64,000 nucleotides of DNA from Semisulcospira habei. Lineage: Eukaryota > Mollusca > Gastropoda > Semisulcospiridae. Of the stretch, positions 42,040 to 53,371 are shown one piece after another (the stretch's first letter is position 1; each line of letters opens with the position of its first letter). The DNA is taken from positions 161,017,489-161,081,488 of the forward strand of contig BTPG01000004.1 in NCBI GenBank assembly GCA_036245525.1. Direction: 5' to 3'. Below the pieces are notes generated by a model that saw only the letters and a list, made by a program, of their open reading frames with translations, made no database searches and was not told where the DNA came from. The translations under genes and the position numbers were made by a program.

Positions 42040-42139
42040 TTTGTCCGACAAAATAATAAATATAAAAATTACACCTTGTGTAATACCACTTTATTGACTG
42101 TAACACCTACAATAAACAGATTCAGTTTATATAGTTCAC

Positions 42140-42534
42140 TCACCAACAAATCAACCACTTTCCTGGTATGTGTCTTAAGGTCTTGTGCTCATGCTGCAGG
42201 TGTAATATCACTTTATTGACAGTAACAAATTCAATATAATCATGTTGTTTACTTAGATGGTAGAATATGTGTAAACACATACTCTCAAACCAGTCACAGT
42301 TAGCATCATAAACTATAAAATCTTGTGTCTTAAGATCAACAGTCTTGTAATTATAACATGGTGAACTATTAGAATATCCAAAAAGTTACATTAAATGTTA
42401 TGTATTGTTGGTGTTGAGAGTTTTATCAAAGGCTCAAACGGATGTTTAACTTGTGTTTTTAAGTCATTAAAATGCACAACACCTCTGAAGCTCTCTGTGA
42501 TATCAAATGCTCGCCCGCTTTGTCTGTCTGTCAT
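42140..42534 (-). pseudogene. P3 copy of the 131-aa protein, frameshifted
   Basis: Start MTDRQSGRAFDITESF after a GTCCATAAAAA motif; a one-base loss near 42390 breaks the frame. IVYDANCDWFESMCLHIF and the KWLICW end are recognisable. Confidence 0.7.
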
Positions 42535-42561
42535 TTTTTATGGACAAACCATAAGTATAAA

Positions 42562-43167
42562 TTAATTCACTAATCCATACCCTGTGGGCTGATCTGTCTT
42601 TAAAATAAGCTTTAGATGCTTAGTTGATTTCAGTTTGTGTTTTACGCCATCTCGTTCATGTTTATTTGGGATGACATCGTTTTCTCTGAGACAGTCTTCA
42701 AAGCTGTCATGATCCTTACAGTAAAACAAACAGATAAACTTTAACTGCTCACGAAAATCTTTCAGTACAGCATTATATGTTTGAGTGAGAATCCATACAC
42801 TGATATTTGCATGCCTGCCACTAAAAGCAAGTTCTGCTAATGTGTTTCTCTTCTTAACAATATCTTTTTCTGCAGAGCAATCATCAACAATAAACAAAGT
42901 TGACTGTCCTTCAAATTGCTTGTAAAAATACAGCAGGTAGTCATTCAGTTTTTTCTCAGGGTCAACTAAGTAAATGTTGCTGTCAGTCCAAATGAATAAA
43001 CGGTTGTGATAAGCTTTGTTGTGTTTGATCGTAGGACAAAATATCACAATGTTTTCGAAATGATAGATGTATCTTGTTTGTAAGAGATTAAGAACAAATT
43101 CAGTTTTTCCACAGCCTGTGGCACCGCAAAACAAACCACAGTGTGGGTCAAGTGTCATCAAGTTCAT
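42562..43167 (-). CDS. P3 packaging ATPase (201 aa)
   Basis: Homologue of 10471-11076, open, with Walker A GATGCGKT and Walker B LFIVDD. Starts 19 bases after the MCP stop on the same strand, so MCP and ATPase form a tandem pair in P3. The gap (AATTATAATTAGTATTAAA) is the point where P2 is cut. Confidence 0.9.
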   Translation of the reverse strand: MNLMTLDPHCGLFCGATGCGKTEFVLNLLQTRYIYHFENIVIFCPTIKHNKAYHNRLFIWTDSNIYLVDPEKKLNDYLLYFYKQFEGQSTLFIVDDCSAEKDIVKKRNTLAELAFSGRHANISVWILTQTYNAVLKDFREQLKFICLFYCKDHDSFEDCLRENDVIPNKHERDGVKHKLKSTKHLKLILKTDQPTGYGLVN

Positions 43168-43186
43168 TTTAATACTAATTATAATT

Positions 43187-44469
43187 TTAATATATGTGTC
43201 CACTCAGTCTGCTTTCTGCAATATTGAGTTGAGCATCATAAATCAGATACAAATATATATTAATTGCACCAGCGGTTTCAGTCTTTTTTTTAATTTGGAT
43301 TGTAATTCCGTCACTACCGTTTTCAACAGTATGACCTGACCCATGTAGATAGTCATCGTCTGTACTACGCAGGTCTAGCCATAGTGCATACTTGTCTGTC
43401 AGGTATTGAGCAATTCTTACGTCATACAGATGCAGATCTTTACATGCTATGTTTGCTGGTTTTTCTCTAAGCCTTCCGCCTGCAAAATATTTTGTGATCT
43501 CGTCATAGTGCTGGTAAGGTAGCATACCCGAAGCATACACTTGATTAGGACGGCCTTCAATAGTACAAGACAAATGGTTAATCTTTGGATTGTAAAATTT
43601 TTCTGAATCCCTTTGGTATGGACTTCCCGGTTCAACAAACAGCATAAGAATGCCTTTCAGTGACGTAGCAGGTGTGTTCAAGTTGATGTTCCACATTGGG
43701 TCGCTTTTGTCTTCATGAATCAAACTGTGTCTTAACACACGATCATAATAAATCGGCAGTCTTGACTGGTACTGATTTTGAATTAGAGTAGCTAAATGAG
43801 CATGTGTGACAATTTCATATTCCAAAGAGATGTTAGAGATCTTGTATGTTGCGTCTGTGTCAGTTGCTTTAATAACTTTGGAGTGGTCATTGAAAATTAG
43901 TTCAAAACTCAGACGGTCATTCAGTGCGCCTTGATAATAAGGCAAATGCGCTGTTAGGATTTCAAATTCAAGTGGAATGCAAAATCTATTTCCATATGTT
44001 TCTGCCACAATAACGTCCTTGACTTCTGTTGTTGATGTATCTGATGCATTGATTCTGAGTTTGGCAACATTATCAGCCTGTATGCCTTGGTAAATACGGT
44101 CTTCTCTTTCTTCACTTGTAAGCCACAGATCTTTGTAACAGTAGAATACATCAGCATCATCAAGACTAAACACTTCCTGTCCTTCAAGTTTAACTTTAAT
44201 AGTCTTAATAATTGCTCTGCCAAGGTTGCCAACTAGTGTTCTTTTGTCATCTGTGTTTGATGAAAGTTCAATATTAAAAGCAAGGCGAGCAGTACCAGGA
44301 ACAATAACGTCACTGGGGCCTAGGTTACGAAACTTGACAGTAAGGGTTTGGTTCGGGTCTATAGTACTTGGATTGTTTGTGATAACATTCATTGTCTAAT
44401 GCCCTTAACACCAAGAGGCTCACGTAGTTTTCTGTATGGGTCTAACTTTGATCCGTAGGACTGTGTCAT
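43187..44469 (-). pseudogene. P3 major capsid protein, one early frameshift
   Basis: Homologue of 22612-23895. From 44392 the frame is open to the end for 400 codons. The first 25 or so codons (MTQSYGSKLDPYRKLR) are separated by a one-base loss near 44393. Either a recent inactivating change or a base error. Confidence 0.82.
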
Positions 44470-44507
44470 TTTATTATGCACAATAAAAATATTAAATTCA
44501 TAAAACA

Positions 44508-45730
44508 ATGGCAGCGGGAGGATTTAACCATGAAGATTTTAAAATGGATGACATGAATGACTATGATACTGGTGCAACAGATATGACTGGAATGGTAACT
44601 ACTTCTAGTATGCATCGCGAACTGTTAAAAGACAAAGTAAACTCGTTTTATGATAGTGTTGGTGACCGCCCAGATGAAATAGATCCTAACCAGTTTGAAT
44701 ATGAAAAAGGTCATTTATATTTAAACACTTTTGATAAAGGAAAAGTAAAATTGACTAACAAAAGAGACCCCGGCAAATTTAGAGCTTTAAGTACAATCAA
44801 AAGTGAAGGTGGTGTTGGTGCCTTGCGTCAACTTGGTATTGGAGATAAAAAGTTGCCACCTAGACTTGCTAGTACCCTTCATGACGTACAAACAAGATTG
44901 CCAACTGGTCAAGAAATTGAAATGACTGAAGTAAAAAGGCTTCCAGAAATAGCAGACAAGGTATTACACGAAACTTCATTTGCAGAAGGGCAAATAAATG
45001 AGGTTATGAAAACAATAGAAGACTCTCCTTTGACAATGCAGGAGTTAGTGGGCTTGGATAAAACACTGCAGTCAATAAGAGGTGAGATTGTAAATAATGT
45101 AGCCAAACTAGGGGAGCTTGATAATCACATAGAAAGAGAAAAAGAAAAATTAGCTAAAGCTGAGGATGAGAATTATGACACAGAAATGAAAGAAAGAATA
45201 CAACACAGATTAAATGATTTGCAGATAGAAAGATCAGCGCGACTAGAAGTAGTTGAAATAGGAAAAGAAAAACTGAAAACACAGGTCAACAGGATTAGAG
45301 AAACTATTCAAAAAATACTTCACGAAGACACAACTTTGGCTGAAAGATTGAAAACACTTTTCAGAGAGCAGGGTATTACTATTGCAAGTTTAATTACTGC
45401 TCTTGGATTTATTATTAGTACTGTAGTGTTAGCTGTAACGGGTGGACCAGGTGGTAGCACCCCGGCCCCTCCAGCTCCTCCAGTTCCATCAGACCCAAAA
45501 GATTTACAGTCGTGGGTAAAAAAAAACAGTTGTCTCATATATCAGACTTGCTTCAGAAATTGGCTGTAAAAGCAATGGATGCTTTGCCTGGCATAATAGG
45601 GAGTGTTGTCAGTTGGCTGATAGGTACAGCAGCAAAGGTAGTAGGGTTTATGGCAGAGCATGTATGGGTCTTTTTGGTGACAGTAGGAGGGTTAATAGTG
45701 GGTTATTTAATGAAACAGGTAAAGAAGTAA
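44508..45730 (+). pseudogene. P3 coiled-coil membrane protein, frameshift in A-run
   Basis: Homologue of 21347-22570. Open for 353 codons; a run of nine A at 45518-45526 shifts the frame after WVKK, and the C-terminal membrane segments continue in the next frame to 45730. Confidence 0.85.
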
Positions 45731-45739
45731 TATTCCTAA

Positions 45740-46980
45740 TCCAGTAAGGCCAATTACCAATGCAGTTCTCTCTGACTCATGTGTGTTTACTGGGGTTATG
45801 GCTGTGCTGGTACCGGTGCAGGTGCCGATGCTGGGGCTGTTACTGACATTACTATCTGTACAGGTGATGATGATGTTACTGGTGTTATTAATGGTTTTAA
45901 TGGTTGTAGGTGAGTGGTTGTTGGGCTCAAGTTTACAGATTGATTGAGTCCTAATTTTTGATCATGCCCAGCAACAATTATTTAATTATTATAATTTGTT
46001 ATTGTCCCCATTTGGAGTTGAAGGTCAGATGGTAACATGTATAACCCAATGCCAACTACAAAGTCAACTTTCGATCTAGCATATCTGAGAACGTCTTGGT
46101 AGTGTTGTATGCTTGATGGGAGATCTACTACTGAGTTAATTGAATCTTCTAAGTTTGCAAGAAACTGTTTTTGAGATTCAAACTTTCCACTTCCATTCAA
46201 AATGTTTGATTTTGTTTGAGCTTGTGCTCCTAGAATACACCACACATACGTTCTGATAGACTCATTAATGCGTTCGACTCCCGCTTGAGTAAACCCGTCA
46301 CTTTTGTCTAAGACAAATGTGGTCCAGGCATTAGACTGTTTCTGTTCAATTAAGCCTAACCAGACTTCTGATTTTGATGAGAATGAAGAGTAGGGAGGCC
46401 AGTAATCTTGAGGGTATTGTCTGTGACTCATAGCATAATACAATGTACCCATGCCTTTGTGATCATCAAATTTTTGTGTGAAGTCATACTTTGTACTGAT
46501 GTTAAATTCATTACAGATGCGTTCAAATGCTTTCAAATCCATGGGATTGTTAAACTGATTAAACCTGGATTCAGTGGGCAGTGGGGTATGCAGTTCTGAC
46601 AGTATTCTTCTAAGCTGGTAATATGTGTGGAAACGATAGACAGACTTAATCAGTTTGTTTGGATGATTCAAATGGTCTGTAAAAGAAACGCCACAGCCAG
46701 TAGTTGAGCATAGTATAGCAAAGTTAAGCTGGTTTTGAAACATCTGTAGTGGGCTTGAGGACCACTTTCTTGCAGTTGCATCATCTGTTATTGGAGGGTT
46801 TAGGTAATGCTCATATGGATTTGGCACTTTCACTTGAAATAAATCTGCTTCGGACAAAGCTATATCGAGCTCATGTAGCTGAATTATTTTCTGATCATAA
46901 GTTGGTGCGACATTGTATTTGGCATTCACGTTCAATTGAAACGCGTTTACAGTGGCAATTGTTGGTGATTTAAATTCCAT
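45740..46980 (-). pseudogene. P3 copy of the 408-aa protein, truncated by nonsense
   Basis: Open from 46980 to 45982, where TAA stands in place of GAA. Downstream, the Pro/Ala/Val-rich linker DNA (45800-45950, GGTGCTGG-like repeats) and the THESERTAL plus membrane-anchor region are still present but out of frame. Confidence 0.82.
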
Positions 46981-47006
46981 TATGCTTTTTTTATGTGATA
47001 ATAAAA

Positions 47007-47723
47007 ATGTTTATAACTTTATCAAATCTTGATACAAGCAAACCAGTGTGGTTAACTAATGGAATTGATAATCGAGATGGTAGCAAGGCTGTAGCTATCC
47101 ACGAAATGTTCTACACTGTAAAGTGGTTTAATGTAACAGATGATAAAAATTATTCTGTAAGTGGAACTCTCGATGGTATTGAGAAGGGCGATATTTTACG
47201 AGCTGGGTATTATGACTTTTGTACTTTAGCTGATTGGCTTCAAAATGAATTTAAAATTAAAGCAACTTTAAACCCAGCTAATTTACTTGTTACAATTGAA
47301 TTTCCGAAAAGTGGAAACTTTTCTTTATCAATAAGTCTTTTATTACTACTTGGATTTTTAGGTAAAAAACTTATACATCCAAATGAAGATTGGACATCGT
47401 CAGTCGGGCGTCTACTTTCACCAAGAAAATCAAGAATAACTGGCAGATATCCTGTTCATTTGTCAGTACACACAGTGCTAAATGTTCATTTGAAAGAACT
47501 AAGCACTACTGATAATCTTCACAATGGAAAGCCTTCGACTTTGCTGAAATGCGTGTCAACTGGAACTGCTCCTTATTGCGAAAATGTAGTTGTTAGATTT
47601 CCTAATTCACAGTTTAAAAAATTAGGCTCCAGTTTCTTTGAATCATTGTGCATATCTGTAACTAACCAGGATGACAAACCAGTTGTCATGCATGATTTTT
47701 ATGTTGTGTTGGAAGTTAAATAA
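47007..47723 (+). CDS. P3 penton-like minor capsid protein candidate (238 aa)
   Basis: Open version of the mCP gene, MFITLSNLDTSKPVWL start after GATAATAAAA. Contains AGYYDFCTLADWLQNEF, ISLLLLLGF and a beta-rich C-terminus ending FYVVLEVK. Likely forms capsid vertices if the Polinton comparison holds. Followed by the 291-aa gene after 24 bases. Confidence 0.78.
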   Translation: MFITLSNLDTSKPVWLTNGIDNRDGSKAVAIHEMFYTVKWFNVTDDKNYSVSGTLDGIEKGDILRAGYYDFCTLADWLQNEFKIKATLNPANLLVTIEFPKSGNFSLSISLLLLLGFLGKKLIHPNEDWTSSVGRLLSPRKSRITGRYPVHLSVHTVLNVHLKELSTTDNLHNGKPSTLLKCVSTGTAPYCENVVVRFPNSQFKKLGSSFFESLCISVTNQDDKPVVMHDFYVVLEVK

Positions 47724-47747
47724 ATTTTATTTTTGCAAAATAAAAAA

Positions 47748-48623
47748 ATGAGCGGTCTTGGTCCAAAGCCGAGAATTATTCCAGTTGCATGTCCGTCAAT
47801 AGAGTTGAAAGATTTGGCTGACGTGCAAGATTTTGATAAAGAAGGTGAGGTAGGAGAGGTGTATGGCCTTGAACTTGTTTCCGTTGGATTGTACAAACGA
47901 AAGGCAATTGATGATGTAAAAGATGGCGCGTTTCCTAAACTTAGTCAACTTCGTGATGTTACTGTTCCTACTCCTGTAAATAATGTGCTCTACAGCTTAA
48001 AACATGTGGCTAATAAGTGGGTAATTATTCCTACCCCTGTTCCGCTTGCACCTATTCCCATTGTATGGGATGTAAAGTTTGTTTTCATCAGTCCTTCTGT
48101 TTATTTTACTGATGAAGGAGCCTTAGTATTTAGAAAAGTTGTTAACTCTGAGCCAATGCTTGTAAGTCTTGTGCCAAGCTATTTCGCAGAAACCAATAGC
48201 AGAGAAAAACTAAAACTTCAAGAGTATGGAAAACGAAGGTATTTTCTTACAAATAGAAAGGGTAGAACAGATACTTCTATTTCGTTCGTACCAGCAAATT
48301 TTACCATAGATAGAGAAGCGACAATAGTTTTTGAAATTCTCATGAGATCTGTGGAAGCTGTGAAAGAAACAGATATCGCACAGGGAATCAAACTTACATG
48401 GGATAGCTCAGTAGCAGAGTCAACAAAGGTTGTTATTGCTATTAGAAAAACCAATACAGATTTTGAAGTTTTGAGTAGTGTCCCTGCTGTTAAGGTAGTG
48501 ATTGATAAAACAATTTTTGTTCGTCTAAGTTTGATAAACCTGGAACATATAGATCTTGTTTCATTTTATTATGCTAGCAAATTGTATACCTTTGAAGAGT
48601 TGCAAAATAAATTAGAAGATTAA
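47748..48623 (+). CDS. P3 conserved beta-rich element protein (291 aa)
   Basis: Homologue of 18505-19383; MSGLGPKPRIIPVACP start after GCAAAATAAAAAA. Open throughout. Conserved YGKRRYFLTNRKGRTDTSIS and INLEHIDLVSFYYASKLYTF. Function unknown, probably structural by position. Confidence 0.82.
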   Translation: MSGLGPKPRIIPVACPSIELKDLADVQDFDKEGEVGEVYGLELVSVGLYKRKAIDDVKDGAFPKLSQLRDVTVPTPVNNVLYSLKHVANKWVIIPTPVPLAPIPIVWDVKFVFISPSVYFTDEGALVFRKVVNSEPMLVSLVPSYFAETNSREKLKLQEYGKRRYFLTNRKGRTDTSISFVPANFTIDREATIVFEILMRSVEAVKETDIAQGIKLTWDSSVAESTKVVIAIRKTNTDFEVLSSVPAVKVVIDKTIFVRLSLINLEHIDLVSFYYASKLYTFEELQNKLED

Positions 48624-48648
48624 TTAAAAAAATATTTGTCATAAAAAA

Positions 48649-49284
48649 ATGCCACCACTTTATCCACAAATACCACCTGAGCCACTTGAGCCTATTGAGC
48701 GTGATAAAACATTACAGGCAGACTCATTCCATTTAATAAATATTACAGACGCGTTGAAGTATTTGGAAGGAGACCAAACAAAATACTCCCGGTGCAAAAG
48801 ACGATATAAAATGGTTTTCAATTCTGTGCACAACACTTCAATGGCTGTGGGTGTGGTTTCAGCCGGATTATCTGTAGGATGTATAGCTCTGTTTGCAACA
48901 GGAGTGGGAAGTGTCATAGGAATTGCTATTGAAGGTGTTGGTCTTGCCACAAGCCTGGCATGCTTTGGTATGGAAGCCCTTAACAAAAGATTTTATATGA
49001 AGTTGCAGAAGCATGAAGCATTGAGTACGCTCGCAGCAGCTAAGCTGAGCAGTATGAAACTTATTATCAGTAAATCTTTGGAAGATAATAAAATTGATGA
49101 TCACGAATTTAAGAGAGTCCAGGATGATTTGGCCAATTACAAACAACAGAAATCTGAAGTACAAAATAAGATGCGTAATCAACCCGTGAACGTTGAAGAG
49201 CTAAAAAAATCTTTTTTAGAACAAGGGAAAAAGATAGGCGTAGAAGAAACTATGAAAAAGGTTCAAGGACTTATAAGCAATTAA
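48649..49284 (+). CDS. P3 glycine-rich membrane protein (211 aa)
   Basis: Homologue of 17849-18484, open. MPPLYPQIPPEPLEP start after GTCATAAAAAA; Gly/Ala membrane block, then a charged helix. In P3 it is the next-to-last gene before the right terminus. Confidence 0.8.
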   Translation: MPPLYPQIPPEPLEPIERDKTLQADSFHLINITDALKYLEGDQTKYSRCKRRYKMVFNSVHNTSMAVGVVSAGLSVGCIALFATGVGSVIGIAIEGVGLATSLACFGMEALNKRFYMKLQKHEALSTLAAAKLSSMKLIISKSLEDNKIDDHEFKRVQDDLANYKQQKSEVQNKMRNQPVNVEELKKSFLEQGKKIGVEETMKKVQGLISN

Positions 49285-49394
49285 CGATAGGTTTTGGTAA
49301 TCCATTATTTTTGTCATACTCTTCACAAAGAGATGTCATGCCTTTCACGCCTGCCTATTTGATGCCATCAGCTCCACCACCAGACTATTACTAA
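49284..49394 (+). CDS. P3 small conserved Pro-rich peptide ending APPPDYY (36 aa)
   Basis: Overlaps the 211-aa stop by one base (TAACG). Frame GFGNPLFLSYSSQRDVMP... ends SAPPPDYY, including PPDY. Three codons longer than in P2 near FTPAYLMP. No ATG at its start. Confidence 0.55.
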   Translation, partial: TIGFGNPLFLSYSSQRDVMPFTPAYLMPSAPPPDYY

Positions 49395-49784
49395 AAAAAA
49401 GGTTTTTTATTGACCTTGTAACTTGGGAAATCTGTCCGAGTATCTTAATGACTTGGGTTAAGAACTTGTTAAGAACTTGTTAAGACACTTATAAAAACTT
49501 GTTTTAAGTCACTTGAAAGAACTTATGGCAACTAACTTCAAAGTTACTTACAAAGTTACTTACAGGTTTATAAAGTACCTTATTAAGTACTTGTAATTTA
49601 CTTAGAAACATCCAGAAAGTAACATAAACAGTACCTTGATAATTTTACCCATGACATTGACCATGACCTTGCTGACCTTGACCTTGGTGACCTTGACCTT
49701 GGTGACCTTGACCTTGGTGGCCTTGACCTTGGTGACCTTAATCTTGGTCTGTGACTTTATCTTAACCCTTGACCTTAAAAAGCC
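49395..49784. repeat. P3 right subterminal spacer with 15-bp minisatellite
   Basis: 49395-49600 starts like the P1/P2 spacer (GGTTAAGAACTT) and then diverges into AACTT/GTTACTTAC-rich sequence. 49666-49740 is a tandem array of a 15-base unit (GACCTTGACCTTGGT). Open frames here on either strand are repeat artefacts. Confidence 0.75.
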
Positions 49785-50031
49785 TTTGTTTAAAGAAGTC
49801 AATGGCAGCATTATTTATTTAGGTGGGGGTGGGGATCTGCCTTAATGATCACGGGTTGGCAGCTGATCAAAAATCGTTGCTTGAATGATTTCTGGAATGA
49901 AACTAAAATGGCTAGGTAATAAAGACATTGACTGTCTTGGTTGGCATGGGCTTGTATAATTACCGAGTTAATTAGTATAAATCAATTGATTGGGGGATGG
50001 GTGCCCATCACCTGTCTAATTATCTATCTCT
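49785..50031 (-). repeat. P3 right terminal inverted repeat
   Basis: Reverse complement of 34713-34958. The last bases CTATCTCT mirror the AGAGATAG start. Confidence 0.95.
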
Positions 50032-50037
50032 GAAGAG
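50032..50037. repeat. P3 target-site duplication, right
   Basis: GAAGAG, identical to 34707-34712. Confidence 0.9.
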
Positions 50038-50621
50038 AGACAAGATACCCCTAAGTGGAATTGACATCGGACAAGGAAATATGGACATCAGTGTGGCAAC
50101 ACGTAAAGCAAGAGTTTGGCTTGACCGCCCATCCGGAATTTGTCGCTTTCCTGCTCTGTGAATCAGTAAGTAATCTACGATTTTTGTCGATCTTCCTACA
50201 GTTCCGCGAGCATTAGTGATTTTCAAAATCCATGATCTTCAGTAGAATTTATCTTTTACTGATTTCGCAAGATTTTAAATCTGTTCTATTATAAAGTTTT
50301 ACGAGCTAGTTATCAGATTTTATGCTGCAAGGATCTGAAAACTATGGTGTGTGTCAACTTGAAATCATGTTGCACATCGCTGGTCGTGACACGTTTTTGT
50401 CTGTGCAGGCTCTCATTCACTCAGATTTACAGAGGTAGTGTTTCTGCTGCGATGGTGCATTTGTCCTTCCAGTGATGCTTTCAGTTACGTAGACTTTGAT
50501 GTGTGAGATGTGAAATTGACTGCCGCAGTGCAGAACGTGGGTATAATTACCAATGTTCTGTTTCATGTTTCCGAGGGATAAAGGATCAAAGGTCAAATTA
50601 GACATCATAGACGTATAACTT
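50038..50621. other. Right flank of P3; no gene recognised
   Basis: Host sequence. A short frame at 50039-50160 is open but in a different phase from the ORF left of P3, so no gene model could be joined across the insertion. Confidence 0.45.
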
Positions 50622-51520
50622 TAAAGGATTTGCAGATAGAAATATCAGCACGGCTAGAAGTAGTTGAAATTGGGAAGCTACACTAGGTCAACAGAATTAG
50701 AGAAAATACTTCATGAAGACACAACTTTGGCTGAGAGATTGAAAACACTTTTCAGAGAGCAGATTATGACAATTGCAAGTTTAATTACTGCTCTTGGATG
50801 TATTATTAGTACTGTAGTGTTGGCTGTAAACGGACCCGGGGGTCGTGGTAGCTCCTCCGAATCCACCGTCAGACCCAAAAGACTTAGTCGTGGGTAAAAA
50901 AGCAGTTGTCACATATTTCAGACTTGCTTAACAAATTGGCTTGTTCGTGTCTGTGAGCCGAATTGCTTGTTCATGTCTATGAGCCGAAGACAAATTTCCA
51001 TTTTATATAATATATTTAATGGACAATAAAGATTTCTGAATTTGAATTTGAATTAAAAGCAATGGATGCTTTGCCTGGGATAATAGGGAGTGTTGTCAGG
51101 TGGTTGATCAGTACAGCAGGGAAAGTAGTAGGGTTTATGGCAGAGCATGTGTGGGTCTTTCTGGGGACAGTAGGTGCATTAATCACAGGGCATTGAATAA
51201 AACAGGTAAAGAAGTAATATCCCTAGTCCAGTAAGGCCTATTACCAAGAGTTATTATTAGAGTTCTCTCTGACTCATGCGTGTTTGGATGTGGCTCAAGT
51301 GGTTGTTCTGGTGTAACTGGCACTGGTGTTGGTCTAACTGGTGCTGGCATTGGTGTAACTGGTGCTGGCATAACTGGTGCTGGTACTGGTGTTGGTGCTG
51401 GTAATGGTGCTACTGGCATTATTAGTGCCGACGGATTCTGTGTGGTTGTTGGACTTAAGTTTACTGATTGATTCAGTCTTAGTTTCTGATCACGTCCTGC
51501 AACAACTATTTATCGGGCCA
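50622..51520. pseudogene. P5: remnant of the 407-aa and 408-aa gene ends
   Basis: 50622-50935 and 51056-51210 (+) match the coiled-coil and C-terminal membrane part of the 407-aa gene with frame breaks. 51183-51510 (-) matches the C-terminal end of the 408-aa gene, with a long Pro/Ala/Val repeat linker before PNTHESERT. The tail-to-tail order is as in P2 and P3. Confidence 0.85.
50939..51055 (+). mobile_element. Short insertion ending GGACAATAAAG...GAATTTGAATT
   Basis: Interrupts the 407-aa gene remnant between ACAAATTGGCT and AAAGCAATGG. Contains GGACAATAAAGATTTCTGAA and a repeated GAATTT end, like the 3' end of a SINE or LINE. Confidence 0.5.
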
Positions 51521-51736
51521 GACTCCCTGACTGATGAAGACACTGGAATCCACACATACATTTTCATTCATTCTGCTGGACTGCCCTGCCACATTCAGTC
51601 GCACTTTGGAAGCACACAGCTACCTACAGAAAGTCTAAAAAGGTAAGTTCTCTTTTAAATAAATATCTACTACTTCAAATAAGTAAATTTAGTATATTAA
51701 CACATACAATCATGAAAAAATAGCCATTCATTAAGA

Positions 51737-51843
<107 letters not shown>

Positions 51844-53002
51844 CACTCGGCACCGGCCTCCACGTGGCCTGGGTAGTCTCCTCAGTCACTGACTGAGTGG
51901 GCTAGCGAAGAGGGTGCCATCTTTGTACAGGATTAGGACTTGATGTCAGCAGATATGTTGTTCAATCATTTTCACTGATCCGGTTTTTAAGGAGATGTGC
52001 TAACCCAGGTCCTACCTTGTTGGATTGGTCCTTTAAAATACTCGTGATACCTTAAAATACCTTAAGTCGCAGGGGGGGTGACTTATGTCAGGCGCTTCGC
52101 TTCCAAGCGAGGTGGTGGGGAGATACGTCTCCCTACCATCATCCTGACGTTTGGCACTCCCACCCCTCCTACTACCATCTGGGGAGGTTATTACTCCTTG
52201 AAAGTGAAGAAGTACGTCCCTCTCCCCCTCCGGTGCTTTAAGTGCGAAAAGTATGGCCATGGGCAGAAGACATGCCGCCAGGCAGAGGCTTCATGCGCCC
52301 GTTGCACTCTAGTAAGCCCGGACACTCTGCTGAGTCCTGCACAGCCACCCCCCTGTGTTTGAATTGTCAGGGGGGGGGGGGAGGGGCGCATATAGCTTCG
52401 GACAAGAAATGCCCTCGTTGGATATCCGAGTGCAGGATTCAGCAGGTGCGCGTGGAGAAGGGGCTGTCCTTTGCGGGCGCAAAAAAAAATGGTTGACGGC
52501 CCTGGTGCAGCTGAGGCTGCCCCAAACTCTAACACCTCTGTGTATAAATTCAGTGCTGCGGTGGCAGGGAAGCGCCCCACCAAAGATTTCTCATGTCAAA
52601 CCCAACTTCTTGGTTGGGGGCGGAAAAACTCAGCCCCCACACAAGCCTCTCAGTTTGTCTACTCCAAAAGCTTCTGGCTCTGGTCAGCCTTCTAAGGCCG
52701 CTAACTCTAGCGGCAGAAAGGCTGCCCAGGACCAGAAGTCTAATAAAAAGCTATGGGGCCGCTGTGCGCACGGGCCCAGAAAGGAAACACTGATGTCCCC
52801 CTTCAAAACAAATATGCTGCATTGGAGGAGCGGATGGAGGGAGTGGAAGTTGTCGTTGATGGTGCTGCGGCAGATCACTCCCTTCATCTCCGAAGAACCA
52901 GAGAAGGCCCGGGAGCCGGCACCCCCCCCCCCCCTCTGTTTCTTCAACTCCTTCCAAGGCAAAGGAAAAGGCGGGGGAAAAATCTTCACCCCCAGATAAG
53001 AT

Positions 53003-53371
53003 ATGATCATGTACTCTCTGCTTCAGTGGAATTGTCGTGGTATTCAAGCTAACTTTGAGAAATTACGTCTTTTAGTCAAGTTCTATAACCCCTCGGTAAT
53101 ATCTCTTCAGGAGAATTACCTGAAGACTTCTGACCCTGTGTCTTTTAATGGTTTTAACGCTATACATAAAGGCTCTGATTCTGAGAGGCGCTCGGGTGGA
53201 GTGGCTCTTCTCATTAGTAGCCAAATTTTATGTAGCCCCGTTAGCATCGACACCTGTCTTCAGGCTGTCGCAGCTCGGGTTACCTTGAAGAAGACCATAA
53301 CCATATGCAATGTTTACCTGCCATCATCTCTGCGGGTCTGTAGTAATTATATTTTTAACTTAGTAGATTAG
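53003..53371 (+). pseudogene. LINE APE-type endonuclease N-terminal part
   Basis: LQWNCRGIQANF and SLQENYLK correspond to the Asn- and Glu-containing catalytic motifs of APE endonucleases; GGVALLISSQ follows. TAG at 53369-53371 ends it early; the frame resumes further on with MVDFNGHAHLWG-like sequence. Confidence 0.8.

Larger units (their letters stand above)
34713..50031. mobile_element. P3: complete Polinton-class insertion with long TIRs
   Basis: 15.3 kb between GAAGAG duplications, with inverted repeats of 246/247 bp starting AGAGATAGATAATTAGACAG. Gene order: 175(+), membrane protein(+), 77(+), 145(+), integrase(+), PolB(-), 131(-), ATPase(-), MCP(-), 407(+), 408(-), mCP(+), 291(+), 211(+), small Pro-rich(+). 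Polymerase, integrase, 131 and several others are broken; ATPase, mCP, 291, 211, 175, 145 and 76 are open. Confidence 0.95.

Noticed and set aside
49602..49845. Frames of about 69 codons on both strands (Val/Lys/Thr repeats)
   Set aside because: Produced by the 15-bp minisatellite; no conservation outside it.
52191..53052. Multiple Pro/Gly-rich overlapping frames on both strands
   Set aside because: Shadows of the decayed LINE ORF1 and poly-G/C tracts; only the CCHC knuckle frame has family support.
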